DNA of 60,000 nt from Takakia lepidozioides (Eukaryota; Streptophyta; Takakiopsida; Takakiales; Takakiaceae): contig CM060734.1 in NCBI GenBank assembly GCA_030704615.1, positions 16,556,001 through 16,616,000 of the forward strand, written 5' to 3'. This document shows positions 22,832 to 34,441 of the stretch, one piece after another; the first letter of the stretch is position 1; the number at the start of each line of letters is the position of its first letter. The notes under the pieces are model-generated. The model worked only from the letters and a program-made list of their open reading frames with translations, was not told where the DNA came from and ran no database searches. A program made the position numbers and the translations under genes.

Positions 22832-24180
22832 GATTGGCAGTGGCCAATCAGATACTACCTTACTCATAGTCAGTGCCCACCTAGTTATGGGAAGGAGCAG
22901 AGGAAGAGAATAGCTATCAAGGCTTTACCTTACACTATGATAGGGGGCAGAATGTATAAGCTAGGACCTGATGGAGTACTTAAACGATGCTTGTACCACC
23001 ATGAAGTAAATAAAGTTTTGGAGGAAGTTCATAAAGGAGTGGCTAGAGGTCATTTTGGAGAAGAGACTACAGTAGAAAATATACTACTTGCAGATTACTG
23101 GTGGCCTACTTTGTTCAAGGATGTACACAAGTATTGTAAGAGTTGTGATGAGTGTCAGAGGCTAGGACCATTGCAGAGATCTGGGAAGATGGCTTTGCAT
23201 CCTACGATGCCTACTGAACCATTTCAGAAATGGGACTAGATTTTGTTGGACCAATCAACCCACCAGCCAGAAATACACAGAACAAGTATATAATCACAGC
23301 CACTGATTATACTACAAAGTGGGTGGAAGCTAAAGCTCTGAGGGACAACACAGCTAAGTCCACAGCAAGGTTCCTGTATGAGAACATACTTACAAGATTT
23401 GGGCTGTCCCCTGGAATATATTAGTGACCAGGGAAGTCACTTCATTAATGAGACCATAGAACTATTGACTAAAGAGTTCATGATTGTGCATAGAAAGAGT
23501 ACAACCTATTACCCACAGGGTAATGGGCAGGCAGAAGCCACCAACAAAATACTATGTACTATCTTGGCTAAGATAGTCAATGCGAACAGAACAGATTGGG
23601 ATACAAAGCTGCTAACAGCTTTGTGGTCATACAAGACTTCATTTAAAGTCACCACTAAGTATACACCATTCCAATTAGTTTATGGTATGGAAGCTTTACT
23701 TCCAGTGGAATTCTTGTTACCTACCATTAGAATGAATGGGGAAGGAGAATGGAATTGGAAGATTCAATTAAGGTAGGAAACATGAATTATACCATGTGGA
23801 AGAAGTACGTGCTGATGCAGCGGATAACATGATCAGAATTCAGATGAAGAGGAAGGATCAGTTCGATGAAGGTAAATTAAAGACTTTTAAGACGGGAGAT
23901 TTGGTACTGTGGTTGCAGAAGAAGGGGAAGATTAAAGCTTCTAAGCTTAAATCACCATGGAAAGGACCTTATGTCATACAGAAGATGTATGATAATATCA
24001 CCGCCATGTTACAAACCATTAACAAAGAAATGTTGGGAAGAGTCAATGCCAATAAGTTGAAGGGATACAATGGTATCCATGACAAACCATTGCAGCACGA
24101 TTTGCATGTTGAAACACAAAAACAGTCACGGGCTGCGCCAGTGATACCAACGGAGTATGGAGCACTTGTCATTAAGCTGA
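22832..24180 (+). pseudogene. Integrase of the second gypsy family (right side of the insertion)
   Basis: The zinc-binding part (HKGVARGHFGEE...YWWP...CDECQRLG) is followed by the DDE core: [14 protein letters not shown], then [16 protein letters not shown], then TYYPQGNGQAEATNKI carrying the catalytic Glu. The C-terminal part with KMYDNITAMLQTINKEML ends near 24180. Single-base shifts near 23236, 23405 and 23780 break the frame into four pieces. Relatives at 55182-58202 (-) share the sequence closely. There is no chromodomain, so this is not the copy A/B family; RT features of the relative suggest the Tat/Athila side of plant gypsy elements. Confidence 0.9.
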
Positions 24181-24209
24181 GCGTGTATGGCCAGGGGGGG
24201 AAGTACAGG

Positions 24210-25125
24210 TGTTCGCATAGCTATCACAGCCCATCACAGAGTGACACAATTTATCACAGCCCACCAAGGTGCCACACAGCCTATCACAGCCCACCACAGT
24301 GTCACACTTTCCATCACAGTTCACCACAGTCTGACACAGCCTGTCACAGCCCAACACAGCCCACGCGGGTTGCACAGTCCATAGGGTCAGTGACAGGTGG
24401 TCGCGGGTTAACGTCAGAGAAGTGGCTGCCAAGTGAAAGAACAGCTTGGAAGTCAAACACAGAGAATGTGCCACGCGGACAGGGGAAGAAGGAAGCATGT
24501 TTAAAAACGAACACGTGGCCACTAGAGCGAAGCACACCGCGGTGCATATATTGCGAAAGTGGGTGTCATCATGTAAGAGGACAAACTGGGCCGGTCAACG
24601 ACCTATCCGGTACATCAACCAAAACTATTGTGGGGCCCATTAATGCATTCAGGGCAAGGTAACGGAACCCTTATGAGTACAGAAAAGGGGGACTTTTGCC
24701 ACATGGGCTGTCCTAGTGGACATTCCAGGGGGGGATGTCCACTAAAGGGAGTAAAATTAAGGAGTTACCCAAGGAGGCAACAGCCAATCACGAGCGAGAA
24801 TTTCATGCCGGTGGTTCCCTCCAAGAAACAAGAACAAGAAATTAGGGGAGTTATGAGCGCAAGAGTCGGGGTGGCTCCGAATAGCCAATGTCTCGACGGG
24901 AGGGGCAATCAAAGCTATAGCTTTGTAGCTATGGCGGATATTACAGATTACACGCTCACTTTACTTCTCACGCAGAGTGCGCAAGGAGGACGGGTTGAGA
25001 GTACATTCTCTCTCACTCGATACTTGCAAGCCCCACAGGCTTACACACACTTACCCGTTCCATTCTGTGCCAACCGTATCTTTATGCTTTATGCCCTGCA
25101 AGCTTTCCTACAGTTGTTTCAAACA
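24210..25125 (+). repeat. Possible LTR or 3' untranslated region
   Basis: A G-rich tract AGGGGGGGAAG (24193-24203) resembles a polypurine tract, followed by TGTTCGCATAG. About 915 bp later comes TTTCAAACA, which would give TG...CA ends. A second G-run (24728-24735) and a TATA-like CATATATTG near 24545 lie inside. No second copy exists in the window to confirm LTR status, so boundaries are tentative. No credible coding sequence. Confidence 0.35.
24222..24372. repeat. Minisatellite, unit about 24 bp
   Basis: Six or so imperfect copies of a unit like TATCACAGCCCACCACAG followed by TGTCACACT or similar, differing at a few positions. It lies just inside the possible LTR. Confidence 0.7.
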
Positions 25126-25146
25126 AGGCCTTCTTGTTTGTCTGGG

Positions 25147-26450
25147 ATGAAGAGAGTGAGGGGAATGGAGGATATCAGGGTGAAGAGCACCACGATCCTG
25201 CAGAAGCAAACAATTGCTACACCACAGGCAGTGCAGCTGCTGAGGGAGTTGCGATTGGAAGGGCTGCTACATAAGGATTGGTCCTTGCATCATCGGAAGT
25301 ATATGATACAATTCATTCAAAACTTTGACCCTCAGACACGAGTTACACAAGTGATGGGAGTAGATATAGAGATTACTCCCCAATACTTGCAGCAATTGTT
25401 TAAATTGCCATCAGACCGTGTGAATGTGGATGAGCACAGGGCAAGATTGCAGATAGTCAATTTGTTCCAAGAAGGGAGTTTCCTTAAGACTCTGGGATAC
25501 ACTTGCACCAAGGCCGAATACCCAGGGTTAAATGAAGTTGGTCAGGTTCTGAACGTTCTATTTGCCATGAAACAGTACCAACAATACCTTAGCAGATCAT
25601 TCACGGAGGAGATACTAAAAGCCTTGAGGGGGGAAGATGTGGCTTGGGCGGACTTAATGTGCAATGGGTTGGTGGAAGAGATGAAGCGGTTACACGGCAC
25701 TGCTGCTAAGTCTCCAATCGTTGTGTCTGGCCTAGTGATTGCGCAAATTGTTCTTGATTCTTACATACTTGATGCGCGAGAACGTAAGGAGATGGGAGTG
25801 TTTGAGGCAGCAACCACTTCAATGGAGCAGCAGGGCTCTTCACATGGTGAAGGTGGACTGGAGGGGCAACACCAGTCTAAGAGACATAAGCGGAATATGA
25901 CTGTAGTAGCAGATCCACTAGCTTCAAGAAAACCGCAAGATGATGTTTCCATAGCTCTTGTGCAGGATGGGGCACAATAGCACAGAGGGCTGTTATTACT
26001 GGAAGCATTACCTTTGGACAGGGAAGAAGAAGTCACTTCGGTACCACAGCCATCACAGCCAGTTGACTTGGTTATCTCAGAGGTTCCTCAGTTAGAACAT
26101 GCTATTGCACCAGAGCCTATTGCTCTGGAAGGAGAAGGGTTGGACATTCCCACTACAGAGCAGGTCGTAGCAGAAATTGAGAAGGGTGACATTCTCTATG
26201 AAAACTCTGGCTTGGTCAGGGAATCAGTGGTACCAGAGATGCAGAGTCTGTCCAGGGAAATCCCTGCTGAGCATGTAATACCCAACCTGTGACGGAGGTG
26301 CCAGGGGTAGAATGTAAGGACACGGCAGTACCGGTGGAGAATGAGGTTCTTCAGGAAGAAGATCTTGTGGGAACATGGCCTGAATGGTTGGTGAAACATC
26401 ACACTGTGGAGGATCAGGGAGAACAACAGCAAGTTCACCATGAAGACCCA
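25147..26450 (+). pseudogene. Extra retrotransposon ORF (ORF1-like), N-terminal half
   Basis: Starts at an ATG (MKRVRGMEDIRVK). The stretch LRLEGLLHKDWSLHHRKYM, then GVDIEITPQYLQQLFKLPSD resembles the plant-transposon-protein/plant-mobile-domain-like ORFs carried by some plant gypsy elements; this is a resemblance only. A TAG at 25978-25980 interrupts, and the same frame continues at 26014-26292 (LDIPTTEQVVAEIEKGDILY) before a frameshift. A second copy of the C-terminal part lies at 58035-58890, confirming it is repetitive and was once one continuous frame. Tat/Ogre elements are known to carry an ORF1 upstream of gag. Confidence 0.6.
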
Positions 26451-26459
26451 TAGCAGACC

Positions 26460-27368
26460 ATGCTTATGAGTTCCATAAGCAGGATACTCAATTTGTTGGG
26501 TACTTATGTGAAATCCCATGTTCCATTTACACAATTAGCAGCTTTGAGGGAGGAACTCAAGCAGGAGTTTGAGGCAAGAATTGCCACCGAGTATGCAAAC
26601 AAGGTGGATGTGGAGGCCAGCCTCAAGTTGCAGAAAGAATTGGAGGACACAAAGGCTGCCTTGCAGTTGGCTAAGAAGAATTTGATTGAAGCAGGTCTCG
26701 AGCAGGAGAAGTTGCATGAAGCACATAAGCAACAGCTATACCAATTGCAGGTGAAGCATGAAGGCAAGTTGAAGGAAGTGAATGTGTTACATACAAAGTT
26801 GGAGGCAGTTCATCAAAGAATGACCATCCGATGTGCCACACTAACAACTGCTCTGGACCAAACTGCATTAGAAGTTAACAGACAAGCAGAGAGGTGTATG
26901 ATGGCAGAGGTTGAGACAGTCGAGCAAGGGAAACTCATTGCTGATTTGCAAGCTACTATCAATCGCAATGATGATACTTTCAAACAGTACAGTCAGGTTG
27001 ACGCTGAGAAGGAAATGTACAGTGTAACGTTGCAGCAAACACTCACGGCCCACAAGAATGAACTCTCTGTGGCTAAGAAGGCTTGGAAGGAAGCCAATAA
27101 TCTGGCTGCTGCCTATGCGGCCCTGGTTGAACCTCATGCAAAGCGCATGGAGGCTTTACAGCAGCAGATAGATGTGTACAGATTCAAGGAGGAGCAGACT
27201 TTCAGAGGTGCCACACAGGACTTGGTGGATATTTACCGTATGCAAGTGTGGTTAGCACAAGGGCCGGTAGAAGGCAAAGCACCAAGGAAGCTCACCCAGG
27301 GAGAGATGAATGATCTCAGATTGCAGGTGCAGAACATTGCCACAACTACTATAAACAAATGTCTATAG
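26460..27368 (+). pseudogene. Extra retrotransposon ORF, coiled-coil part
   Basis: Continues the preceding entry after a frameshift (the second copy at 58035-58890 is in one frame across this point). Residues about 25-260 are a long heptad-like coiled coil rich in Lys, Glu, Gln and Leu (KLQKELEDTKAALQLAKKNL, LQVKHEGKLKEVNVLHTKLE). A TAG ends it at 27366-27368. It probably self-associates. There is no catalytic motif. Confidence 0.6.
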
Positions 27369-27393
27369 TAGAATAGCGGAGTTATAGGATGAT

Positions 27394-28669
27394 GTGGAAG
27401 GCCTGCAGACTCAAGTGGATGACCTGAGTTCAAATATTGACAAGAGAGTCTTTGTTCCTGAGGAGCAGCTGGTGGCTACTTATTTGCATGCCAGGACTCT
27501 GATTTTTCAGTCTTCTTTGCAGGAGGTGCAGGAGTTGTCAGTGGTAGAAGGGCCAGTGGTGGCAATGTCACAGCTTCCACAGCAGGTGGCTGACCCTGTT
27601 GATACTATGGCAAAGTCACAACCTGAGGTTTGGGGGGATGCTGCTTTTCACCCACCTAGGACTCTGCTGCACTGGAGTACAATCGGGCAATGATTATGCC
27701 CTTCAACCAAATTCCCATTGTAATGGATTTGGCTTGGAAGGAATTTAGTCCTCCGCAGCCGTTGGCACATTATTACCATATCATGCGCATTTGGTTGCCA
27801 GTGGCAACTCGGACAAAGGTTCTTCTGAACAATCGACCCATTGAGGATCATCACTTTGCAAGGTACTGGTCTGAGGCAGGCACTATGCTGAAGGAATTAA
27901 TTGCCTTCCAGGTTGTACATGGGTACATCTATACCAAGACCAAGGAGGGATTTAGTATTGTCATGGGCTGTGGATTATACTGTGCTGCTTGTTTTATGGC
28001 ACGTTATCACATTGAGCAGCAGAAGATGCAATCACGATTTCTGAGTTATTCCAGTGGGGATCATTGGGTCTTACCTTCAGTGCCACCTCATATGTATCTG
28101 TATGATGCAAAAGTCATGATGCAGAAGGATTCCCAACTTCGTTCATGGTTTAATTTGGCTTGGAACAACTTGGCAACTGAGAAATTGGGCCCTGATGATA
28201 TTTTCTATAAGGGACATGAAGCCTGGAAATACTTACATTGTTCCAAAGTCATTGGCACACCTCTCACTTATACGGCTAAGGAGTTCAGGGAGTTCACTCA
28301 TTTTGCTTGCAAGCGTTTACAAGAGGTACTACAGTTTAAGCTTCCCGACATGGTGGGCCAACACTGTATGCCACGCAAGATTCCTGAGGAGCAAGGTAAA
28401 GTTCGGCCACTGAAACACCTCAGGGGGGAAGATGATTCTGATACTACTGGTTCAGTGGAGGATGATTTTGACATGGCGAAGGAGTATGAATTAGCGATGG
28501 CAGACAAAAGACGACGGGGATCTCCTATACCACAACATTTACCTTTTTCTCAAGCTAACACAGGGTTGGCTGTTCCAGCTAGTCGTCACTCATCTCCATC
28601 AGTCAGTGACAGGGCTCGAGCTCGCACACGGAGTCCTTCACGAGACTCTCACCGTCAGAAGGGTGCTCG
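27394..28669 (+). pseudogene. Extra retrotransposon ORF, C-terminal part, interrupted by element 2
   Basis: 27394-27693 and 27690-28669 are two frames joined by a shift near 27690. The second (about 325 residues) has a hydrophobic/aromatic globular part (IPIVMDLAWKEFSPPQPLAH, FSIVMGCGLYCAACFMARYH) and an Arg/Ser-rich tail (SDRARARTRSPSRDSHRQKG). The family is not recognised. The frame is cut by the terminal inverted repeat at 28670. If this region precedes gag, as in Tat/Ogre elements, its continuation would be the gag at 52.1 kb on the other side of element 2. Confidence 0.55.
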
Positions 28670-28735
28670 GGGGGCTGCTATTTCATGAGCCATGAGCCAT
28701 GAGCGGCATGAGCCATGAGCAGAGTCGTAAGTGTG
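28670..28735 (+). repeat. Left terminal inverted repeat, element 2
   Basis: GGGGGCTGCTATTTCATGAG, then several CATGAGC(C) heptamers, then GAGTCGTAAGTGTG. Near-identical to the reverse complement of 52026-52091. The array of ATGAGC hexamers is longer than in element 1. Confidence 0.85.
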
Positions 28736-29043
28736 GAAAAAAACATGAGCAGCACTATTTTCCGGAAATGAGTGTCCGCGGGAATAGGGTTTAGGTGTGC
28801 CACGGTCATAGGGGGAGAAGGACTCCCGATGAAGGAGGTTCGGCAATGTTATTTAGAATTATATATTGAAAGGCAATGTTTCGCGAATGGTAGGGTGGTA
28901 CTGCTCTGTACAATGGGGGCCCCGTTCAGCCTACCAGCCATTTGCAAAATTCACCCACACTCCCAATCCCAAACGAAATGAGCAATGACGCATTCTCGGA
29001 ACAATGGACACATAATAGAATAAAAAGAGGGCACAATGAGGTT

Positions 29044-29049
29044 TTTATT
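29044..29049 (-). terminator. Poly(A) signal AATAAA, left-arm unknown gene
   Basis: Reverse-complement AATAAA in the context GGATCAATAAAAACCTC, conserved at 51713-51718 in the right arm. It lies downstream of the unknown minus-strand gene. Confidence 0.5.
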
Positions 29050-29199
29050 GATCCACATGAATTGCATTTGAAGCACGTCTACTGTGCTGATTGTGCCCTC
29101 AAATCTTGAGCCCTGTGCCTACAGAATACAAGTCACGTTGTCAATGGGACTTCGACTGCTCTCAGAACTAGCTCATGAGTCCTGGGGCTCCTCCATGTA

Positions 29200-29950
29200 A
29201 AGTCGATTGCAGCCGTTGTACCGCCCCTAGTGATGTTCACCACAATGTGCCTGCCCTTCAATCATACCACCATCGAATATGGAAATCTTCACGTTTTTCG
29301 TCGTCCACACCAATGCGAATGTCCCATAACAATGGAGAAGAGGAGCGCACTCCTCGAGGAGAATAGGTCTCTCCGATGGAGTCCACCCACGTCCAGTGGC
29401 AGCAGTTCCACCGCAACAGCATAGCAGTGCGCCTTCTTCTGCATGGGTGACCGTCGTAGCTGGGAAAATCGGAATCGAGGATGCGCAGGAGCCACGGACT
29501 CCTCAAACCAAGATCGTCACCCCGCTCGAAGGCGTAGTGGCCTACGATATACTCAAAAGCCACCAATGTTTCCACAATCGAACCAGTATCTTCTGTGTAA
29601 TCTGTGTACCAGATAACAATGTCTCCCGATGTGGCCGAATACATTGCATAATCGATGCCTCCAAAGGGGCAGTCGTCCCGGTTCCGGAAGCACGGCATCC
29701 TTGCAAAGGAGGACCTGAGGACGACTTGGATGCCGATGACCTTGCGGACAGCTACGAAGCCCTTAGATTTTGGAAAAGATACGAAGCGGAAAGAGCAGTC
29801 CGGCCTCCAAAATGGAGCATCTGGGTCACACGTACCACCACGGACGGAGGTGGAACGTGTTCATCACGCCAGCGGTGGATGAACCCATACATCTTTCTCA
29901 TCAACAAGTTATAGTTTGAGATCTGCCACCGAAGTCCATCCCCCCGGATG
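29200..29950 (-). pseudogene. Unknown transposon gene P, left-arm copy
   Basis: The core 29258-29698 reads MPCFRNRDDCPFGGIDYAMY, with TSGDIVIWYTDYTEDTGSIV and later LLRWNCCHWTWVDSIGETYS. It aligns with the intact right-arm copy (51067-51629). A frameshift after VDDEKRE (near 29300) destroys the last third. Upstream, FRFVSFPKSKGFVAVRKV is shared with the right arm. The family is not recognised: rich in Trp, Tyr, Cys and Asp, no membrane segment, no known catalytic motif. Confidence 0.55.
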
Positions 29951-30184
29951 GAAATTCGGCGCCGCATTTACATCGAAGACGGGATGGACTTCGTCGTGTC
30001 CAGTGGCTATCGGCCCACCTGGCAGTGGACTGTGCCCCTGGAATGTACCTCACTTCTGTATGAAGTGTTTCATTGTTTAATAACTCTCGGATTTGGCCAC
30101 TGTTACAATTTGATGTCTCATTTCTACAATTTGTCTGTCTGGTTGAATAAAGCAGAGTAACGGATGTGAGCATGTGTCAAAGAA

Positions 30185-31060
30185 TATACCAGAGTAACGC
30201 AATGTCGGACATTGAAATGCGGCACCGCATTTCCATGTCGGCATCAAATGCGGCGCCGCATTTCCATGTCGGGATCGAAATGCGGTGCCGCATTTCCATG
30301 TCCGCATCGAAATGCGGCACCGCATTTCCATGTCGGACATCGAAATGCGGCACCGCATTTCCATGTCGGACATCGAAATTCGGCACCGCATTTCCATGTG
30401 GGACAAGAAAATGCGGTGCATCATTTCCGTCCAGGTACACGAAAATACCAACACGGGTCTATAAATTGATCAGAAAACGAGGTTGGCATGGCAAATGTGG
30501 CGACGCATTTCCAGCTTGGCAATGGAAACTTCTTTTTGGACAAGGGAATGCGGTGCCGCATTTCCGTCCAACACTTCGAAAAGTGCACCTATTTTCCGAC
30601 CAGCGCGATGGAATGCGTTACCGCATTTCCGAGAGAGGGTCTGCAAATTGACAAAATTGCGATGTCCGTTCTGGAAATGCGGCGCCGCATTTCCATGTCC
30701 GTCATCGACTTTTTTTTACAATGGAATGCGGTGCCAGTTTTTGCTGATGGGTCTGCAGTTCGAACAACCACCATCCCAATATGGAAATGCGGCACCGCAT
30801 TTCCAATCCCGCCATGTCGGCCTCCTTGTTCGACCTCCTTGTTCGACCTCTGTAAGCGTGGTGGCATCCATGCAATGAGCGGGAGAGGCCAAAACTGGCG
30901 TGTGGACAAAGGAAATTTTGGAAATGCGGCACCGCATTCCCAATTAAGATTACTTTTTACTATGCCAACATTGAAATGGAAAAAATTAGTCCCTCCCCTG
31001 TTTGGGAAATGCGGTGCCGCATTTCCAAAAGAGGTTCTTAGAGTTGCCAAAATTTTGGAA
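30185..31060. repeat. Palindrome array (GCGG type), left arm
   Basis: About 15 copies of a near-perfect 22-bp palindrome, GGAAATGCGG then two variable bases then CCGCATTTCC, spaced 30-90 bp. The first seven (30210-30430) are in a regular array of about 33 bp spacing with CATGTCGGACATCGAAA linkers. The array lies between the unknown gene and the 3' end of the methyltransferase-like gene. Confidence 0.92.
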
Positions 31061-31216
31061 ATGCCCTGACCCATTTCTGATTTTGGGAGCGTCCTGGTTT
31101 GGGCGATTGTGTGGCTGGAATGCACACTGGAGAGGGGTCACGAATGTCGGGCAGAATTTTCTTTATATACTCTGGAAGAGAGAATTTACATTTACAGAGA
31201 CTTCATTAAAATTCTA

Positions 31217-33941
31217 TTAATCTTGAAAATCATCGGAATCCTCATCCTGTTCTAGACTGTCCTGCTCCTCCTCCACCCCCTCAGTGCCTCTCTCATCTCC
31301 AGCGGACTGCTCGTTGGCCAGGCTTTCGAAAAATCCCATCTTCCCCTTGCGGAACTGTCCATCTCACCTCCGTTGGGTCGTCTTCCTCCCTGTCTGCGTC
31401 GCTCTCATCCGCTGAATCACATATGTACTTTCGTACCCGTCTACCTGTCTGAGCTGCTGCCAACTCTTTCCTTATCCTTCTGTCCTCCCTAGCCCTCTCC
31501 AAAATCTGCTCTACTTTACTGGGATTCTCACTTCTTCTAATCGCTGTATTTGCGAGTTTAGCTGCATAACTAGGAAGGGAGTAGTCCCTCACCGGGCTCG
31601 TCATGAAGTCGGCCCTCGCAAAGAACGGGACATTCTTCCTGGCAGGAAGTGTAGGCCCTACATGTTTCGACCCGGACCCTGCAATCCTGACACATGACAA
31701 TCATCAACGAGACTAATGAGAACCACAGTCGGAAATTCCTTTGACATAAATGACCCAGAAGGCTTTGCAAACTTACAATGTTTGCACTCACTCGTATTCC
31801 GGGTTCTCCTCTGCATCAATGTCCACTGTGTCTTCCTCGGACTCCGACGAATCCGAGGAGACTTCCGCTCTGTCGGGAGCCTTCACATTCCGTTGCAGCC
31901 CCTCCAGATGGGATCCCCACACGGATGAATCCTCCTCGTAGGCAAAGAGGTGCCGGTCGGAAAACCGCCCAGCCCACATTGAGGGCACCTGTTACAATGC
32001 CATCCACACATTACCACATGGCGCTTCAGATGTTGCGAACTACATCCTAACGAGAATTTGCAGAACAGCAGAGATCAAGATTCTGCATACCTGTCCCACA
32101 GATGAGGTCCAGCACTGTGCCCTCCACGTCTGTGCATGTCTCCATAATTGTCTGAATGAAGGCAGGGCTCCGAGTCTGTGAGTACCGCAGGGGTTCCGTT
32201 GAAGTGAGGCTATGAGGGAGAAGTTCCTTGGGAACGTTGTTGAACAGAACGTCGTAATCGAGTGGGTCGCAGTTCGGGTCAACCTTTCCTCCCTCCTTCC
32301 GGAAAGCAAAGGTGGAGTTTTCCTTCACAAAGCAGTATGCATCGAACTGCTTCGTCTGCATACACAGGGGGAAAACGATTAGAAACCGAATGCGGCACCG
32401 CATTTGAAAGCACCCAAGCAAAGAATGGACGAGTGCCAGTGTCGTAATCACCTTCTTCCCTTCCGACCGAAGGCCCAGTGTGTTGATGCACGTCCACTTC
32501 TTTTTCAGAATCGGGACGGCGCTCTTGCGGGTCCACTTCGCAATTCCTGTCTGAGTGTTTTTCCTCTGCTCGCCAGGACAACCACACAGCCTCTGTCGTC
32601 CAACACCATGCGGGCAAGCCCGAATCCTTTCTTCCAAAAGTCCTCCGAGTACCTGTTCAAGATGGCAAAGCTTGCAGTCCTTCCACAGGCTCTCCGTCCG
32701 GAATATCCAAGATGATCATATCGCAAGACCACTCGGTGGCATTTCCGCCCCTCTACAATCCTTGTCTGCACACACCCTCAAAAGAACGAGACCATATTCT
32801 GAAATCCTGGGGGTGTCGGAAGGCTCTTCGGCAGTCGCCTTCTTCAGTGCTCTGCCCTTCAGACCCTCCATGGTCTTCATGTAGCCAACTTGGCTGCCCG
32901 TCCATCCAAAGCCGCCAAGAAACTCTCATTTACACACTGGAATACAGTTTCGGGAGCCACTTTCGGCCTCTTCATTTCCACCGGCTCGAAAGGGTGCCCC
33001 CATGGGGGTTGAAGAGTGCCTTCTTTGCCGAGCCAGTTCTCGTGCCTCTGGTGACAACGGTGGGCACAGGGGAGGCAGCCTGCGTTTGGGGGGGTGGGCT
33101 GGTTGCAAAGTCTCCATCGGAGTCCTCTTCCTCACCCTCTTCCTGAACAGGCGTTTCTGCTTTTCGTTTTGGCGGGTGTCAAAACAGCTGCTCCTTGCTG
33201 GCGAGTCCTTTCTTCGACCCTTCGTTGGGCTGCACAGCTGAATCCACCCGTCTTTTGGGCCATCTCAGCTGCCTTTCTGGATTCTTCCAGAGCAGCAGAT
33301 TCCTTTGCCGACTTTGGCCCAGCAGGGACACGTCTTTCCTTTCTCTCTCTTCTGCCAAGGAGTGCAGATCTTCTCAGACTCGTCAACAATACCGCCAGAC
33401 ATGTCACTGGTACCACGGGCATCCAACGAGATGCGCGGGATGCCATTGTTTCTGCATCTCGGGTGTGTAGACACAGCTGGGCCGCCACGGTCCAAGCATG
33501 AAGAACGGGGGCTCTTGAGCCAGGGCCCCCTGTCTGAAGGAGCACGTATTCATATACCTGCAAGGCAGTCAGCATGCGTGAGCAAAACTTGAGACCAACC
33601 TACTGGCAGAGTGCACCGAAAACATAAAATGCGAATGCGGTGCCGCATTTCCGAGACAAACCTCGTAACCAGGCTTCGCATACAAGGGCAGCTGTGCTTC
33701 ACCGGTAAACATTCGCATTGCAGCTTTCCCGCTCCCTCCTGATGTTGTAAACTCCACGCTCCTCTTGCTGTAGTAGCTCTCTGTGCGAAAAGGTTGTCCT
33801 TGTACGCACATCTGAAAACGTGTCACGTAGTCTTCCAAGGTCTGTGTTCCATCCCATTTGACGTACAAGCCGAACGAATTTGTGTTGGCAGTACGACTTG
33901 CTCCTTTGCATTCGACATTACCTGCCATTCCCAAATGCATT
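31217..33941 (-). pseudogene. Methyltransferase-like gene, left-arm copy (3' exons)
   Basis: The same exon series as 39236-41822, on the opposite strand. This copy keeps a segment missing on the right: CDMIILDIPDGEPVEG (about 32705-32755), which could be the D-x-P-x motif IV of a beta-class DNA methyltransferase. Next come FWKKGFGLARMVLDDRGCVV, then exon 32047-32360 with SPAFIQTIMETCTDVEGTVL and DLICGTG (SAM-binding motif I). The later exons follow: AGRFSDRHLFAYEED, then the ARKN...EVRWTVPQ last exon. Frameshifts lie near 32560 (one A missing), between motif IV and FWKKG, and near 31325 (one extra A). The 5' exons continue beyond the gap. In beta-class enzymes motif IV precedes motif I, as here. 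Confidence 0.5.
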
Positions 33942-34441
33942 NNNNNNNNNNNNNNNNNNNNNNNNNNNNNNNNNNNNNNNNNNNNNNNNNNNNNNNNNNN
34001 NNNNNNNNNNNNNNNNNNNNNNNNNNNNNNNNNNNNNNNNNNNNNNNNNNNNNNNNNNNNNNNNNNNNNNNNNNNNNNNNNNNNNNNNNNNNNNNNNNNN
34101 NNNNNNNNNNNNNNNNNNNNNNNNNNNNNNNNNNNNNNNNNNNNNNNNNNNNNNNNNNNNNNNNNNNNNNNNNNNNNNNNNNNNNNNNNNNNNNNNNNNN
34201 NNNNNNNNNNNNNNNNNNNNNNNNNNNNNNNNNNNNNNNNNNNNNNNNNNNNNNNNNNNNNNNNNNNNNNNNNNNNNNNNNNNNNNNNNNNNNNNNNNNN
34301 NNNNNNNNNNNNNNNNNNNNNNNNNNNNNNNNNNNNNNNNNNNNNNNNNNNNNNNNNNNNNNNNNNNNNNNNNNNNNNNNNNNNNNNNNNNNNNNNNNNN
34401 NNNNNNNNNNNNNNNNNNNNNNNNNNNNNNNNNNNNNNNNN
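33942..34441. other. Assembly gap (500 N)
   Basis: Exactly 500 undetermined bases, a conventional placeholder. It falls at the inner edge of the left inverted arm, where assembly of a long inverted repeat would be difficult. The real distance and orientation across it are unverified. Confidence 0.99.

Larger units (their letters stand above)
28670..33941 (-). repeat. Left arm of the giant inverted repeat
   Basis: Homologous in reverse complement to 39225-42632 plus 49585-52091. Differences: the left arm lacks about 870 bp present on the right (roughly 49868-50735), and the right arm lacks about 140 bp present here (roughly 32650-32790, within the methyltransferase-like gene). There are also many single-base changes. 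The inner limit is hidden by the gap. Confidence 0.85.

Noticed and set aside
30077-31125. Overlapping ORFs with repeated GNAVPHF/MRCRIS motifs.
   Set aside because: Same cause: the GCGG-type palindrome array read in several frames on both strands.
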